Positions 15,075-23,642 are shown, counted from the first letter of the stretch. The stretch is 35,537 bases of DNA from Methanobacteriota archaeon (GCA_016841625.1 JAENYU010000016.1:60898-96434), one strand, 5' to 3'. A program made the numbers and translations. Notes: a model not told the origin generated them from the sequence alone.

Positions 15075-16721
15075 TTATATTTCTGCGGCGGCGCCTTCTA
15101 ACAAACCCCGAACAACCGTTTCCATAAGTTTCTCGCTATCTTCCCGCGCCTTTCTAAGTTTCCCTTCAAGTTCATCGCACAAACCCATGAGTTGCTCGAC
15201 TTTTTCAACGATGCGTTTTTGTTCGGCGAGGGGTGGGATTGGTAAAACAAGATTGGATAATATTTTTACAGTCAGATACTTGGTTAGTGTACCTAACGAA
15301 CTCTTTTTTAATTCTTCTAGTTTAGTTTCTAAAAGATATTTTAGGTATACGTAATCAATCAGGTCCTTGTTGGTTGTTATGACGTATGTTCTTTGGTATG
15401 CATCGAACTTTCCATTGTAATACTTAAGTGAATAAACACCTTGTGCATTATTTCCTGCTAACAAAAGAGCTTCGCAGTCAAAAGAATAAGTATCAATTCT
15501 ATAAGTTTCCTTAGAACAAGTAAAAAAATGATATTTTCCATCAGAAACAGCTTTATTTGAATTAAGTTTTCCAGTCTTAAACTGACAGATTTCTGCTGCT
15601 CTGAATATTTTCCAGCCTCTTGGTAAAACATAAGGAATTTTATCTTTTTCAATTAGCGATAGTTTTTTAGATTTTTCATTCCTTCCAATTTTTACAGGTA
15701 TCTTCTCGGCACTGGCTTCTTTTAGTATATAAGAGCCTGAATTATCCTCTTTTTGCGGAACAAGTTTCCCCTGAACCGCAAGCTGAAGAACCGCCTTCCT
15801 AAGCTTTTCAACATTTTCAGGGTTGTCGTAAATTAAATCAAAATTTTCGCAGATGCGCCGCCAGTTCTCTTCGAATTCGTCCTGACTTTCGGCGCTGAGC
15901 ATTCTGTCAAGGGCAGCGCTGTTTAGTTTGCTTCGGAGTTCTTTTTTCTTTTGCTGGCGGGCTTCGAGTTGATCGCAGAGAGCCATCAGTTCGTCGACTT
16001 TGGCTACGATGCGCTTTTGTTCAGCGAGAGGTGGGAGGGGGATCAAACCTTTGTATAATTTTGCATCATTTATTGCTGGGTATGCCATTCCCTTCATTTC
16101 AGACTCAACATATGAAGTGAAGGGTTTGCTTCTCAAATAATGGTAAAGATATCTATTCGAAATTCCGGAATGGGGGTGTAATACAGCAAAAGCCGTACTT
16201 ACGATTGGTTCTGGATCTAAATCCTTGTCTACAATAGCTATGTTTAAAAGGTAGGGACGAACAGTTGAGTAGATAACAGATTCTTTTTTGACAATTTTTC
16301 GAGCTCTTGATGGTGCATTTTCTGGATTCAACACTTTTAGATCATCTGAAATAAGACCGAGTTCTTTGTTTATCGATGCAACATCGATATAAGTAAATTC
16401 AACATCTGGCTTCTTTTGACCCCAGTCATAGCTTATATCGCTAAGTCGTGTCCACTCCCAACTGGTAGGTAAATTGTATGGAATTTCTTCTCTGGTTATT
16501 TTTTGAGAGTTCTTTCTTTTTCCATTTTTACCCTCTTTGATTAACTGAGTTTTTTCCTTCTTAATTTTCTCAATCAAAATCGAAGCTGGTTCATCCTCCG
16601 GGTCCTGTGGCACAAGTTTTCCCATAACCGCAAGCTGCAAAATAAGCTCTCTTAACTTCTGCACACCATTCGGTGCCTCTGCCAGCATCTCAAAATTCGT
16701 AAAAAAAATATTGGGGTCCAT
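15075..16721 (-). CDS. hsdS: Type I restriction-modification specificity subunit HsdS
   Basis: A 548-residue protein with the two-fold HsdS architecture. Two target-recognition domains (roughly residues 60-220 and 350-500) are each followed by the conserved helix: IPLPPLAEQKRIVAKVDELM, then IPPLAEQKRIVEKVEQLMGL. The central connector contains FDLIYDNPENVEKLRKAVLQ, echoing the N-terminal FEMLAEAPNGVQKLRELILQ. HsdS sets the bipartite DNA target of the M2S methylase and R2M2S2 nuclease. It is last in the minus-strand order hsdM, PD-(D/E)XK protein, hsdS, starting 17 bp after the previous stop. Full length and apparently intact. Confidence 0.95.
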   Translation of the reverse strand: MDPNIFFTNFEMLAEAPNGVQKLRELILQLAVMGKLVPQDPEDEPASILIEKIKKEKTQLIKEGKNGKRKNSQKITREEIPYNLPTSWEWTRLSDISYDWGQKKPDVEFTYIDVASINKELGLISDDLKVLNPENAPSRARKIVKKESVIYSTVRPYLLNIAIVDKDLDPEPIVSTAFAVLHPHSGISNRYLYHYLRSKPFTSYVESEMKGMAYPAINDAKLYKGLIPLPPLAEQKRIVAKVDELMALCDQLEARQQKKKELRSKLNSAALDRMLSAESQDEFEENWRRICENFDLIYDNPENVEKLRKAVLQLAVQGKLVPQKEDNSGSYILKEASAEKIPVKIGRNEKSKKLSLIEKDKIPYVLPRGWKIFRAAEICQFKTGKLNSNKAVSDGKYHFFTCSKETYRIDTYSFDCEALLLAGNNAQGVYSLKYYNGKFDAYQRTYVITTNKDLIDYVYLKYLLETKLEELKKSSLGTLTKYLTVKILSNLVLPIPPLAEQKRIVEKVEQLMGLCDELEGKLRKAREDSEKLMETVVRGLLEGAAAEI

Positions 16722-16737
16722 TTTTGATCTTCTTTGT

Positions 16738-17406
16738 TTATTCGACTACTGAGAAGAATCTGACTGCGAAATCGCAGAACTGGATGATGGTTTTTTTGTC
16801 AAGTTCGAATTCTTTTCTGGAGCCAAGGTAGTTTTTGGAAGTGGGAGTTATTGCTTTTCCTTCTTTCAGTTCTTTGTATGTGGCGCATTTGATATGGCTT
16901 TTCGAAACCACTACAAAGTGGCAGTTTTCGTAGGGGTAGTCTTCTCCAGCGTCTTTGAGTTCGAAGGTTTCGTTTTTCCTGAATTTTACTTCGATGAAGA
17001 ATACTTCACCGGTTTTCTTGTTCTGGACAACGAAGTCCGGCATCCTTCTGATCGTGTAGGTTACATTGTTTTCTACGCCTCTAAGCTGCTCCATGATGCC
17101 GGGGATGGTATTTTCCATGCCGAAGCGGTATACGGAATAGTCCAGGTGGAGGAACAATTCTTCGACAAGGGTTTCTGCGATCCTGCCTTTGATCATGTTT
17201 TCGACAAATTTTCCGTCCCTTTTGGAGAAGTTGGAGGCTTTATCGGAGTCCTGGGATTTGGGGGTTTTGTTGGAATTGCTTTTATCGTATTTTGGGCCGG
17301 GGCTATTCTGGTGTTCCCTGCAAAGAGCCTGGCCGTATTTTTCCATCGAGTATTTGAATTCCTTTTCCGTAATGTCTGATTTGCAAACTGAACAAAAATA
17401 TCCCAT
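16738..17406 (-). CDS. Zn-finger plus PD-(D/E)XK nuclease-like protein within hsdM-hsdS operon
   Basis: A 222-residue protein that I cannot assign to a named family. Residues 1-33 hold a Zn-binding pattern: C5xxC8 ... C29xxH32 within YFCSVC and ALCREH. A charged linker follows, rich in K, S and N. The C-terminal two thirds contains RMPDFVV...EVFFIEVKFRK, an excellent PD-(D/E)XK nuclease core (PD, then ExK about 15 residues on). The preceding helix KGRIAETLVEELF resembles the helical part of such folds. It starts about 27 bp after hsdM and ends 17 bp before hsdS, so it is probably co-transcribed. It may be an accessory nuclease or a structural DNA-binding part; function unproven. Confidence 0.8.
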   Translation of the reverse strand: MGYFCSVCKSDITEKEFKYSMEKYGQALCREHQNSPGPKYDKSNSNKTPKSQDSDKASNFSKRDGKFVENMIKGRIAETLVEELFLHLDYSVYRFGMENTIPGIMEQLRGVENNVTYTIRRMPDFVVQNKKTGEVFFIEVKFRKNETFELKDAGEDYPYENCHFVVVSKSHIKCATYKELKEGKAITPTSKNYLGSRKEFELDKKTIIQFCDFAVRFFSVVE

Positions 17407-17433
17407 TTTGAAACCTCAACTATTTTATAAAAT

Positions 17434-18882
17434 TCAATTATGATTTAGGGAGTTTATAAGTTCTTCTTTTAGTTCCTGCCTGACTTCGGAGATCTCGGAA
17501 AGGAGAGCCTGGTACTCTTCCAGCAGTTCTTCGGGGTCTCCGTGGTCATTTTCCACGGTGTTCGGGTTTTTGATGTCGAGGTTGTAGTTGTTGGCAATGA
17601 TGTCTTCTGCTTTGACACACCAGGCGTGTTCGTTTTCTACCCGGTTGGTCCACCAGGCTTTTTCAGGTTCGAATTCTTCGATGCGCATGGGTTTGGTTTT
17701 GGAGTAGGACTTGTAGCCGGCGGGGTAGGGGTGTTCGTAGTACCAGATTTCTCTGGTGGGTTCGCCTTTGGTGAAGAAGAGGAGGTTGGTTTTTATGCCG
17801 GTGTAGGGGCTGAAGACGCCGTTTGGGAGGCGGACGATTGTGTGGAGGTTGCATTCCTGAAGGAGTTTTTCTTTTATGCGGTTTTTTACGCCTTCCCCGA
17901 AGAGGGTTCCGTCGGGGAGGACTATTCCGCATCTTCCTCCTTCTTTGAGGAGGTGCATTATGAGGACAAGGAAAAGGTCGGCAGTTTCGCGGGTCTGGAA
18001 GGCTGCCGGGAAGCTTGATTCGATTCCGTCTTCTTCCATGCCTCCGAAGGGGGGATTTGTGACTATTATATCTACACGGTCTTTCTGGGTGTAGTCCCGG
18101 AGCGGGCGGGCAAGGGTGTTGTCGTGCCGGATGCGTGAGGGGACTTCGATTCCGTGGAGGAGCATGTTGGTTACGCAGAGGAGGTGAGGGAGCTGCTTTT
18201 TCTCAACGCCGGAGATGGATTCCTGCAAAATACGGTGGTCGTCTACGGAATTCACGTATTTTTCGCGGATGTGCTCGATTGTGCTGGTCAAAAAACCGCC
18301 TGTGCCACAGGCAGGGTCCAGCATTTTTTCTCCGAGTATGGGGTCAACCATGTCTACTATGAACTGGGTAACGGCGCGGGGGGTGTAAAACTCGCCTGCG
18401 TTTCCGGCGCTCTGGAGGTCCTTGAGGATTTTTTCGTAGATTGAGCCAAAGGTGTGCAGGTCTTTTGAGCTGGTGAAGTCGATCTCGTTGATCTTGTTGA
18501 TGACCTGCCGGATCAGGGTTCCGTTTTTCATGTAGTTGTAGGAGTCTTCGAAGACTTCCTTGACCACCTGACCTCTCGGGTCGTCACCTTCGGAAAAGGA
18601 GAGGTTTTTCAGGGTCTTGAAGAGCTGTTCGTTGATGAAGTCCAGGAGGGTGTCTCCGGTAATTCCTTCCGGGTCATCTGCCCAGTTCCTCCAGCGCAGT
18701 TCCTCCGGGATAGGGGTGATGTATTCGTTTTCATCATCAAGCTCGAATTCTTCTTCTCTCGCATCGAAAATTTTCAAAAACAGCATCCATCCGAGCTGGC
18801 TGACCCGCTGGGCGTCCCCGTCAACGCCTGCGTCTTTTCGCATGATGTCCTGGATGCCCTTGATTGTGGTACTTAATGACAT
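17434..18882 (-). CDS. hsdM: Type I restriction-modification DNA methyltransferase HsdM
   Basis: A 482-residue N6-adenine methyltransferase subunit. SAM-binding motif I appears as DPACGTGGFLTSTI and catalytic motif IV as NPPFGG (within IIVTNPPFGGMEED). The N-terminal helical domain begins MSLSTTIKGIQDIMRKDAG. It methylates the target adenine together with HsdS. A good ribosome-binding site (GGAAAGGA) precedes the ATG. It is first of three closely spaced minus-strand genes; hsdR is about 1.5 kb upstream, separated by a gene on the opposite strand. Its C-terminus (NPNTVENDHGDPEELLEEY...) is unlike the hsdM fragments at 3026 and 14651. Confidence 0.96.
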   Translation of the reverse strand: MSLSTTIKGIQDIMRKDAGVDGDAQRVSQLGWMLFLKIFDAREEEFELDDENEYITPIPEELRWRNWADDPEGITGDTLLDFINEQLFKTLKNLSFSEGDDPRGQVVKEVFEDSYNYMKNGTLIRQVINKINEIDFTSSKDLHTFGSIYEKILKDLQSAGNAGEFYTPRAVTQFIVDMVDPILGEKMLDPACGTGGFLTSTIEHIREKYVNSVDDHRILQESISGVEKKQLPHLLCVTNMLLHGIEVPSRIRHDNTLARPLRDYTQKDRVDIIVTNPPFGGMEEDGIESSFPAAFQTRETADLFLVLIMHLLKEGGRCGIVLPDGTLFGEGVKNRIKEKLLQECNLHTIVRLPNGVFSPYTGIKTNLLFFTKGEPTREIWYYEHPYPAGYKSYSKTKPMRIEEFEPEKAWWTNRVENEHAWCVKAEDIIANNYNLDIKNPNTVENDHGDPEELLEEYQALLSEISEVRQELKEELINSLNHN

Positions 18883-19078
18883 TTTTTCCTTTCCCGCAAT
18901 TGATTTGTGATTTTGATGATTAGGTAATTCTGGTATAGGTGGTTTTGATAATCGGTGATTCGGGTGATTTAAACCGTTATTAAAAATGAACTGGGAACAC
19001 TATTTTGTAATCCCACATAAGTCCTTCGAATTAGGTGTCTTTGCAATTAAAGTACTTTTTGCACCCAAAGAATGGGAT

Positions 19079-19117
19079 TTGCACCTGAAGTCCGAGAAAA
19101 CGGTACTTAAGGTGTAA
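19079..19117. repeat. Palindromic element, left copy
   Basis: An imperfect inverted repeat, ttgcacctgaagt (19079-19091) and acttaaggtgtaa (19105-19117), 11 of 13 arm positions complementary. The same motif reappears as an inverted repeat at 20283-20342 on the other side of the DsrE-like gene. Confidence 0.75.
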
Positions 19118-19296
19118 AATCCAAGTATATGAGATTTTGCCATTTTCCACAATATTCCTTATTTTCCAACAATACTTTGTAATAAAGCTTATTTTGCAAT
19201 AATTTTCTCTTAAAATAACTTAAAATCAATTTAATGTATTATTATGCCAATATTTTTAAAAGAAGAGAGTTTTAATCGTTTAAAAACGAAAAAGTA

Positions 19297-19358
19297 AACC
19301 ACGGAAAGCACGGAAATAAAGGAAAAAAGGGCACAATCCTTCCGCGTTTTCTGCGGTT
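19297..19358. repeat. MITE-like inverted repeat (accacggaaagcacggaa type)
   Basis: Left arm aaccacggaaagcacggaa (19297-19315) and right arm ttccgcgttttctgcggtt (19340-19358) form a long imperfect stem around a 24-nt centre. The accacggaaagcacggaa motif is of a kind seen in many environmental prokaryote genomes as a dispersed palindrome. It encodes nothing and sits in the hsdM-DsrE spacer. Confidence 0.6.
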
Positions 19359-19642
19359 ATCGTTTCTTGATTGAGTTATTCATGCCCTTCAATGGTTTCA
19401 TGTTTATGGATAGAGGATTTTAATGTAATATTTTTGTAAAATAAAAATTTATGATCGATTTTTTAACTTTTAAAGTATTTTTGTCACTTGTGGTAAAACC
19501 CCATATCACAAATATATATAGCCTCACGAGGGACTTGAAGGAAATACAGCGGCAGAAAATTGTGAGATTGAATGAAGGTATAACATGGTAGAAGACATTG
19601 ATTTTTAATTCAACTCATAAGTCATATTATTATAGTATAAAA

Positions 19643-19769
19643 CATATATAAATAATGGAAAATATATTAAACATAAAATAATATTGTTTATGAAAACTGA
19701 AAATAGGTGATCGAAGCTCTTTTTTCGATTAAAAATAGACTATTTTCCTTTTTTTCATAAGAAAATAGT
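19643..19769 (+). promoter_or_regulatory. TATA box and leader hairpin of DsrE-like gene
   Basis: An archaeal TATA-box-like catatataaataa lies at 19643-19655, predicting a leader of about 100 nt. Within it, a perfect 9-bp inverted repeat, actattttc (19739-19747) and gaaaatagt (19761-19769), ends a few bases before the GGAAGGGGA ribosome-binding site at 19772-19780. It could be an operator or an RNA hairpin affecting ribosome access. Confidence 0.5.
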
Positions 19770-19785
19770 ATGGAAGGGGATAAAT

Positions 19786-20181
19786 ATGGAAGTACTTATC
19801 CAGGTCAGCTCGGGATATATAGACAGCATCAGTTCAAGTTTGTTTATGGCTTCGAAGTTCAAGAGCGAAGGAATAGATGTAGCTGTAATTTTTGAGTGGA
19901 GAGCTCTGGTTGCATTTGCAGAGAAGAAGTTTGAGTATTCGCCATTAGTAGCAAAGTACGCTCCTGCAATCGAAGAAAACGCAAGGAAGATGGGATTATC
20001 TATCGATCCCGTGGACCATCTGAAGGGAGCCAAGGCCGCAGGGGTACCATTATATTACTGTGGTATTGAGGCAGTACTTGCAGGTATAACAGAGAAGTTG
20101 CCGTCAGAGATGCAATTGCTTGAGGAGAAGGATTTAACAAGGCCTTTCCTGGAAGCAAAGAAGGTTATCAGTGGATTTTAA
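19786..20181 (+). CDS. DsrE/DsrF-like family protein
   Basis: A 131-residue single-domain protein with the DsrE-like alpha/beta pattern: EVLIQVSSG...SISSSLFMASKFKSEG, then VAVIFEWRALVAF, and the later GAKAAGVPLYYCGIEAVLAG, where DsrE-type proteins carry a functional cysteine (here C92, the only cysteine). Relatives relay sulfur or act in redox/thiol metabolism; this one is not diagnosable further. It has a strong ribosome-binding site and its own TATA box. It lies opposite to and between hsdR and hsdM, bracketed by related palindromes, which suggests insertion into the RM locus. Confidence 0.75.
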   Translation: MEVLIQVSSGYIDSISSSLFMASKFKSEGIDVAVIFEWRALVAFAEKKFEYSPLVAKYAPAIEENARKMGLSIDPVDHLKGAKAAGVPLYYCGIEAVLAGITEKLPSEMQLLEEKDLTRPFLEAKKVISGF

Positions 20182-20282
20182 ACCAGCCTGAAGATTAGAT
20201 GAATATCGGCTTTTTAGGTGGCTTTTAAAAAGGAATAAACTACTGTCATCTTTGTAACCCCGAAGATTATACAGAACCTGAC

Positions 20283-20342
20283 TTGCACCTAAAGTCCAAT
20301 ATCTGCACCTGAAGTCGGAATGAAAAAGCACTTTAGGCGCAA
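20283..20342. repeat. Palindromic element, right copy
   Basis: Inverted repeat ttgcacctaaagt (20283-20295) and actttaggcgcaa (20330-20342), 12 of 13 positions complementary, with an additional direct copy ctgcacctgaagt at 20303-20315 inside. It lies directly beyond the hsdR stop codon, so it could also fold in the hsdR mRNA 3' end. It is related to the element at 19079-19117. Confidence 0.75.
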
Positions 20343-20349
20343 AACTGAA

Positions 20350-22683
20350 TCAAGCCTCCAGCGTATAAAGCTGGGATTCAAGCCCTTTGACTACCGCAAG
20401 GTAACTGTCCTTACCCCCGAAAAGTTTCACAATCTCCATCGGGGTCCCTATACGGTCAAATGGCTGCACCTTGAGTACGCTCATGCTTTCAAGGTTTTCA
20501 AGCCCTTCATCCGCGTACTTGTTAAGGAGCGCACTGAGAACTTCTTTTGCCTGCTCTCCATACTTGCTGAAGTAGTCGCTTTTCCTGACTTTTTCAACCC
20601 GCTCTTTTCGGCTAAGGGGCGGGCGGTCAAAGGCGACATGGCAGATGAGGTCGAAGGGGTCGAAGTCTTTTCCTACTTCCTCGGAAAGGGCGTCAAGCAA
20701 AAGGCCCTGCTCTTCAAGTTCGGCAAGGATTGCCTGTTTCTTTTCGGCTTCGTTCCAGTGCTGTAAAAAAGAGTCAAGGGACTCAAAGTCTTCGAGTACT
20801 GTCTTCCGTGTATAGTCTTTGAGGGATTCCGTTATCAGTTTTCCGTCCGGGCCAAAGTGCTGCCTGCGCTCGGCTATGACATTCACTTCAACGTCGGAAA
20901 CGAAGTATTTCTCGCTCCCGTCCCCTTCGGCAGGTCCCCTTCCCCTGAAAGGTCCGTCTCCTGGGCCGTAAATCTGCACAGGGTCCCCATCAAAGTCCGG
21001 GTCTGCAAAGAGTTCCGTGGCTTTCTTGAAGTCCATGATGGTGAAATACAATTTCCCGTATTCTTCCTGGATACGGGTCCCCCTGCCGATAATTTGTTTG
21101 AACTCGGTCATGGACTGGATCCGCTTGTCAAGCACTATCAGTTTGCAGGTCTGGGCGTCCACTCCCGTGCTCATGAGTTTGGATGTCGTGGCAATCACAG
21201 GGTAGCGGCTTTCGGGGTTAATAAATTCGTCAAGTTCGATTTTCGCTACCGGGTTGTCCCCGGTAATCCGCATCACGTAACGGCGGTTTTCGGCTGCAAG
21301 GTCCGGGTTCTCATTGACAAGAGCCTTTCGCATCCTTTCGGCGTGATCGATGTTTTCGCAGAACACGATGGTCTTGTCAAAGCGGTCATTTTCCTTCAAA
21401 AACTCCGTGACCTTCCGTGCGATCAGCTCCGTCCTTTTTTCAAGCACAAGCCCCCTGTCAAAGTCCTTCTGGCCATAAATCCGGTCTTCAATGAGCCTGC
21501 CGTACCTGTCCGTCTTTTCCTTTTCCGGCCTCCAGCCTTCAAGGTCTTTGTCAAGGTCGATGCGGATAACCCTGTACGGGGCAAGGAAACCGTCTTCGAT
21601 TCCCTGTTTCAGGGAATACGTATAGATCGGCTTTCCGAAATAGTCAGTGTTGGAGATTTCCTTTGTCTCTTTGGGAGTGGCGGTTAGCCCGATCTGCGTC
21701 GCCGAGCTGAAATACTCCAGGATCTCCCGCCAGGCCGAGTCCTCGGCTGCACTTCCCCTGTGGCACTCATCCACGATTACCAGATCAAAAAAGTCCGGGG
21801 AAAACTGCTTGTAGATGTTTTTTTCCTCTTCCGAGCCCGTGACCGCCTGGTAGAGCGAAAGGTAAATCTCGTATGCGGTGTCGACTTTCCTGTTCTTGAT
21901 CTTCGTCATTGCCTTTTCGAAGGGCTTGAAATCGTTGATCTTGGTCTGGTCGACCAGGATGTTCCGGTCTGCAAGGTAGAGAATCCTCTGCTTTACCCCT
22001 GCCTTCCAGAGCCTCCAGATGATCTGAAAAGCTGTAAAAGTCTTGCCTGTGCCCGTAGCCATCACAAGCAAAATTCTGTCCTGCCCTTTTGCGATTGCTT
22101 CCACGGTCCGGTTGATTGCTATCCGCTGATAGTAGCGAGGGGACTTCCCGCCAGAGCCTGAGTAGTAGTCCTGGGTCACGATCTTCTGCTTGCCTTCATC
22201 AAACCCTTTCCACTCACAGTATTTTTCCCAGAGGAATTCGGGGGAAGGAAACTTGTCAAGTGGGATTTCCTCTTCCACCTGTCCGAGCGTGCCAGTCCTG
22301 TCATGCACCAGAAAAGCGTCCCCATTGGAACTGAAAGCGAAAGGTATGTCCAGCATCTCGGCATACATAAGGGCCTGCTGCATGCCGTCTCCTACGCTGT
22401 GCCTGTTATTTTTCGCCTCTATGACAGCCAGCGGAAGATTGGATTTATGGTAGAGTATATAGTCTGCCCATTTCGGTTTTCCCCGGATGGGGGAGTTCCC
22501 CTTTACAATAACTCTTCCGTCAGTCAGTTTCACTTCCTCACGGATTTGAGTGCGTATGTCCCACTTCGCATTCTTAAGCGCCGGGGTGATGAATTTCGTG
22601 CAGATATCCCGCTCGCTCAGTTCTTTTTTGTCTATAATTTCACGGGCTTCTTCCTCTGGCTTTTTTCCCCTTTCCTGAACCAT
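20350..22683 (-). CDS. hsdR: Type I restriction endonuclease HsdR
   Basis: A 777-residue, EcoEI-like HsdR. The N-terminal nuclease domain shows D74 and E89-A-K91 (WADYILYHK...[10 protein letters not shown]), a PD-(D/E)XK core. The SF2 translocase motor follows: Walker A ATGTGKT (209-215), DECH box (305-308), TATPKE, and motif [15 protein letters not shown]. The C-terminal region ends in the helical domain that binds the methylase. It cleaves unmodified DNA after ATP-driven translocation. A GGAAGG ribosome-binding site precedes the ATG. It is about 1.5 kb from hsdM and not directly co-transcribed, judged by the intervening opposite-strand gene. Confidence 0.95.
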   Translation of the reverse strand: MVQERGKKPEEEAREIIDKKELSERDICTKFITPALKNAKWDIRTQIREEVKLTDGRVIVKGNSPIRGKPKWADYILYHKSNLPLAVIEAKNNRHSVGDGMQQALMYAEMLDIPFAFSSNGDAFLVHDRTGTLGQVEEEIPLDKFPSPEFLWEKYCEWKGFDEGKQKIVTQDYYSGSGGKSPRYYQRIAINRTVEAIAKGQDRILLVMATGTGKTFTAFQIIWRLWKAGVKQRILYLADRNILVDQTKINDFKPFEKAMTKIKNRKVDTAYEIYLSLYQAVTGSEEEKNIYKQFSPDFFDLVIVDECHRGSAAEDSAWREILEYFSSATQIGLTATPKETKEISNTDYFGKPIYTYSLKQGIEDGFLAPYRVIRIDLDKDLEGWRPEKEKTDRYGRLIEDRIYGQKDFDRGLVLEKRTELIARKVTEFLKENDRFDKTIVFCENIDHAERMRKALVNENPDLAAENRRYVMRITGDNPVAKIELDEFINPESRYPVIATTSKLMSTGVDAQTCKLIVLDKRIQSMTEFKQIIGRGTRIQEEYGKLYFTIMDFKKATELFADPDFDGDPVQIYGPGDGPFRGRGPAEGDGSEKYFVSDVEVNVIAERRQHFGPDGKLITESLKDYTRKTVLEDFESLDSFLQHWNEAEKKQAILAELEEQGLLLDALSEEVGKDFDPFDLICHVAFDRPPLSRKERVEKVRKSDYFSKYGEQAKEVLSALLNKYADEGLENLESMSVLKVQPFDRIGTPMEIVKLFGGKDSYLAVVKGLESQLYTLEA

Positions 22684-22713
22684 AGTTCGCCTTCCGGATT
22701 TTCATCATAGCAG

Positions 22714-22733
22714 ACAATATATATTCATATTGT
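22714..22733 (-). promoter_or_regulatory. Candidate hsdR promoter/operator palindrome
   Basis: A perfect inverted repeat, acaatat-atattc-atattgt, is centred on an AT-rich TATA-like core 30-50 bp upstream of the hsdR start. A protein binding here could compete with TATA-binding protein, giving control of the restriction subunit apart from the methylase. Confidence 0.4.
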
Positions 22734-22804
22734 TAACCCCTTAACCCTTAAAATCTTTACTGATTTTTCCTGTTCAGGAGTTAAGTTCCAGCCTGGCTTC
22801 CTCA

Positions 22805-22845
22805 AGAATAATTATATTCATAATTATTATGACCATAATTATTCT
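22805..22845. repeat. AT-rich palindrome cluster upstream of hsdR
   Basis: Perfect 11-bp arms agaataattat (22805-22815) and ataattattct (22835-22845) enclose a further palindrome, cataattattatg. Three related ataattat cores thus lie within 41 bp, about 120 bp upstream of hsdR. It could be a regulator site or a terminator-like structure. Confidence 0.6.
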
Positions 22846-22861
22846 GCACTTTTAAGTCAAA

Positions 22862-22954
22862 GCAGGACTTGTCGCAAGAAAAATAGGCGGTAGAAAAAAG
22901 CTTGAAGCCGATGGTTTTCGTATATGGGAACTGGACGACCTGCTGAAAAACTAA
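22862..22954 (+). pseudogene. C-terminal gene remnant of unknown family
   Basis: A 30-codon plus-strand frame without a start, immediately preceded by a stop codon, encodes AGLVARKIGGRKKLEADGFR followed by IWELDDLLKN and a stop. The GG(R/K)xxLExxGF...LDDLL pattern resembles the end of PyrE-like phosphoribosyltransferases, but the match is too short to be sure. It appears to be what is left of a deleted gene. Confidence 0.3.
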
Positions 22955-23037
22955 AGATAAATTCTGAAAAAAAACCAGAAAAAACTCTAGCAAAAAAACT
23001 CTAGCAATAGACACGCTTGCAATAACCGCAACTGCGA

Positions 23038-23610
23038 TTACTCCAAATTAAGGCCCGGGATACAGAAGCCTGCATCTTTAACAAAATCGATTATCCAGGA
23101 GCTTTTCAGTACCCTAAACGCTATTTTCTCATAAATGCCTGCATTTTCCATCTCTATGCTCCCGTCTTTCAGCGCCCGGGAAAGGGCTTTGAAAGGTTTC
23201 GGGGAATGATAGATCTCACGCAGGGTATCCTTATCAGTCCTGCATATGACGGACGGGTTCAAACCTTCGGGGTCTTCGATTTTTTCAAACACGACCACTT
23301 TGCAGTCTTCCTCGACAGCCCAGATGTACATTTCGGAGCCGTCGTCCCGGGTCATAACTAATAGAATTTTTTCGTCTTTAACTAACATTTTTAAAGGCGC
23401 AATGGGTGCAGGGAGCTTATCGACATTCCGGTTGTAAATATCAACATTATACTTTAGAACGGAAAATTTGTCTAAGTTGAACAATTCCTCGTTTATGCCC
23501 CCCGCTTCCGGGTCATCCGTTTCGAATCCGCTGGCATCGCCAGCAGTGGCTAGGACCGGACAGCAAAGAACTGAAATGAAAACTAAAACATATAAAAAAA
23601 TATACTTCAT
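23038..23610 (-). CDS. Secreted hypothetical protein
   Basis: A 190-residue protein that I do not recognise. The first 22 residues, MKYIFLYVLVFISVLCCPVL plus AT, form a clear signal peptide with likely cleavage near ATA-GD, so it is exported. The mature part is mixed alpha/beta with alternating hydrophobic strands (KILLVMTRDDGSEMYIWAVE, then CKVVVFEKIED). Three cysteines remain in the mature chain (in EEDCKV, VICRTD and GFCIPG). A TATA box (ttatatatata at 23643-23653) and an AAGGGA ribosome-binding motif upstream support it as a real gene. It stands alone between hsdR and the FAD dehydrogenase. Confidence 0.8.
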   Translation of the reverse strand: MKYIFLYVLVFISVLCCPVLATAGDASGFETDDPEAGGINEELFNLDKFSVLKYNVDIYNRNVDKLPAPIAPLKMLVKDEKILLVMTRDDGSEMYIWAVEEDCKVVVFEKIEDPEGLNPSVICRTDKDTLREIYHSPKPFKALSRALKDGSIEMENAGIYEKIAFRVLKSSWIIDFVKDAGFCIPGLNLE

Positions 23611-23642
23611 TTATTATATCCCTTAATAAAAAAATGAAACAC

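Larger units (their letters stand above)
18883..19642. other. Long AT-rich spacer between hsdM and DsrE-like gene
   Basis: No gene is supported. The stretch holds the hsdM leader, a palindromic element at 19079-19117, a MITE-like inverted repeat at 19297-19358, and otherwise AT-rich sequence. The divergent genes on either side (hsdM leftward, DsrE-like rightward) each need a promoter here. Confidence 0.7.

Noticed and set aside
16894-17379. Plus-strand 161-codon frame opposite the PD-(D/E)XK gene
   Set aside because: The minus-strand frame is longer, fits the operon spacing and has recognisable Zn and nuclease motifs; the plus-strand product is a low-information hydrophobic shadow.
17542-18018. 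Plus-strand open frames inside hsdM
   Set aside because: Composition is repetitive F/V/G typical of an antisense frame; hsdM motifs I and IV are on the other strand.
20857-21687. Plus-strand open frame of 276 codons inside hsdR
   Set aside because: Antisense shadow of hsdR, whose helicase motifs are unambiguous.
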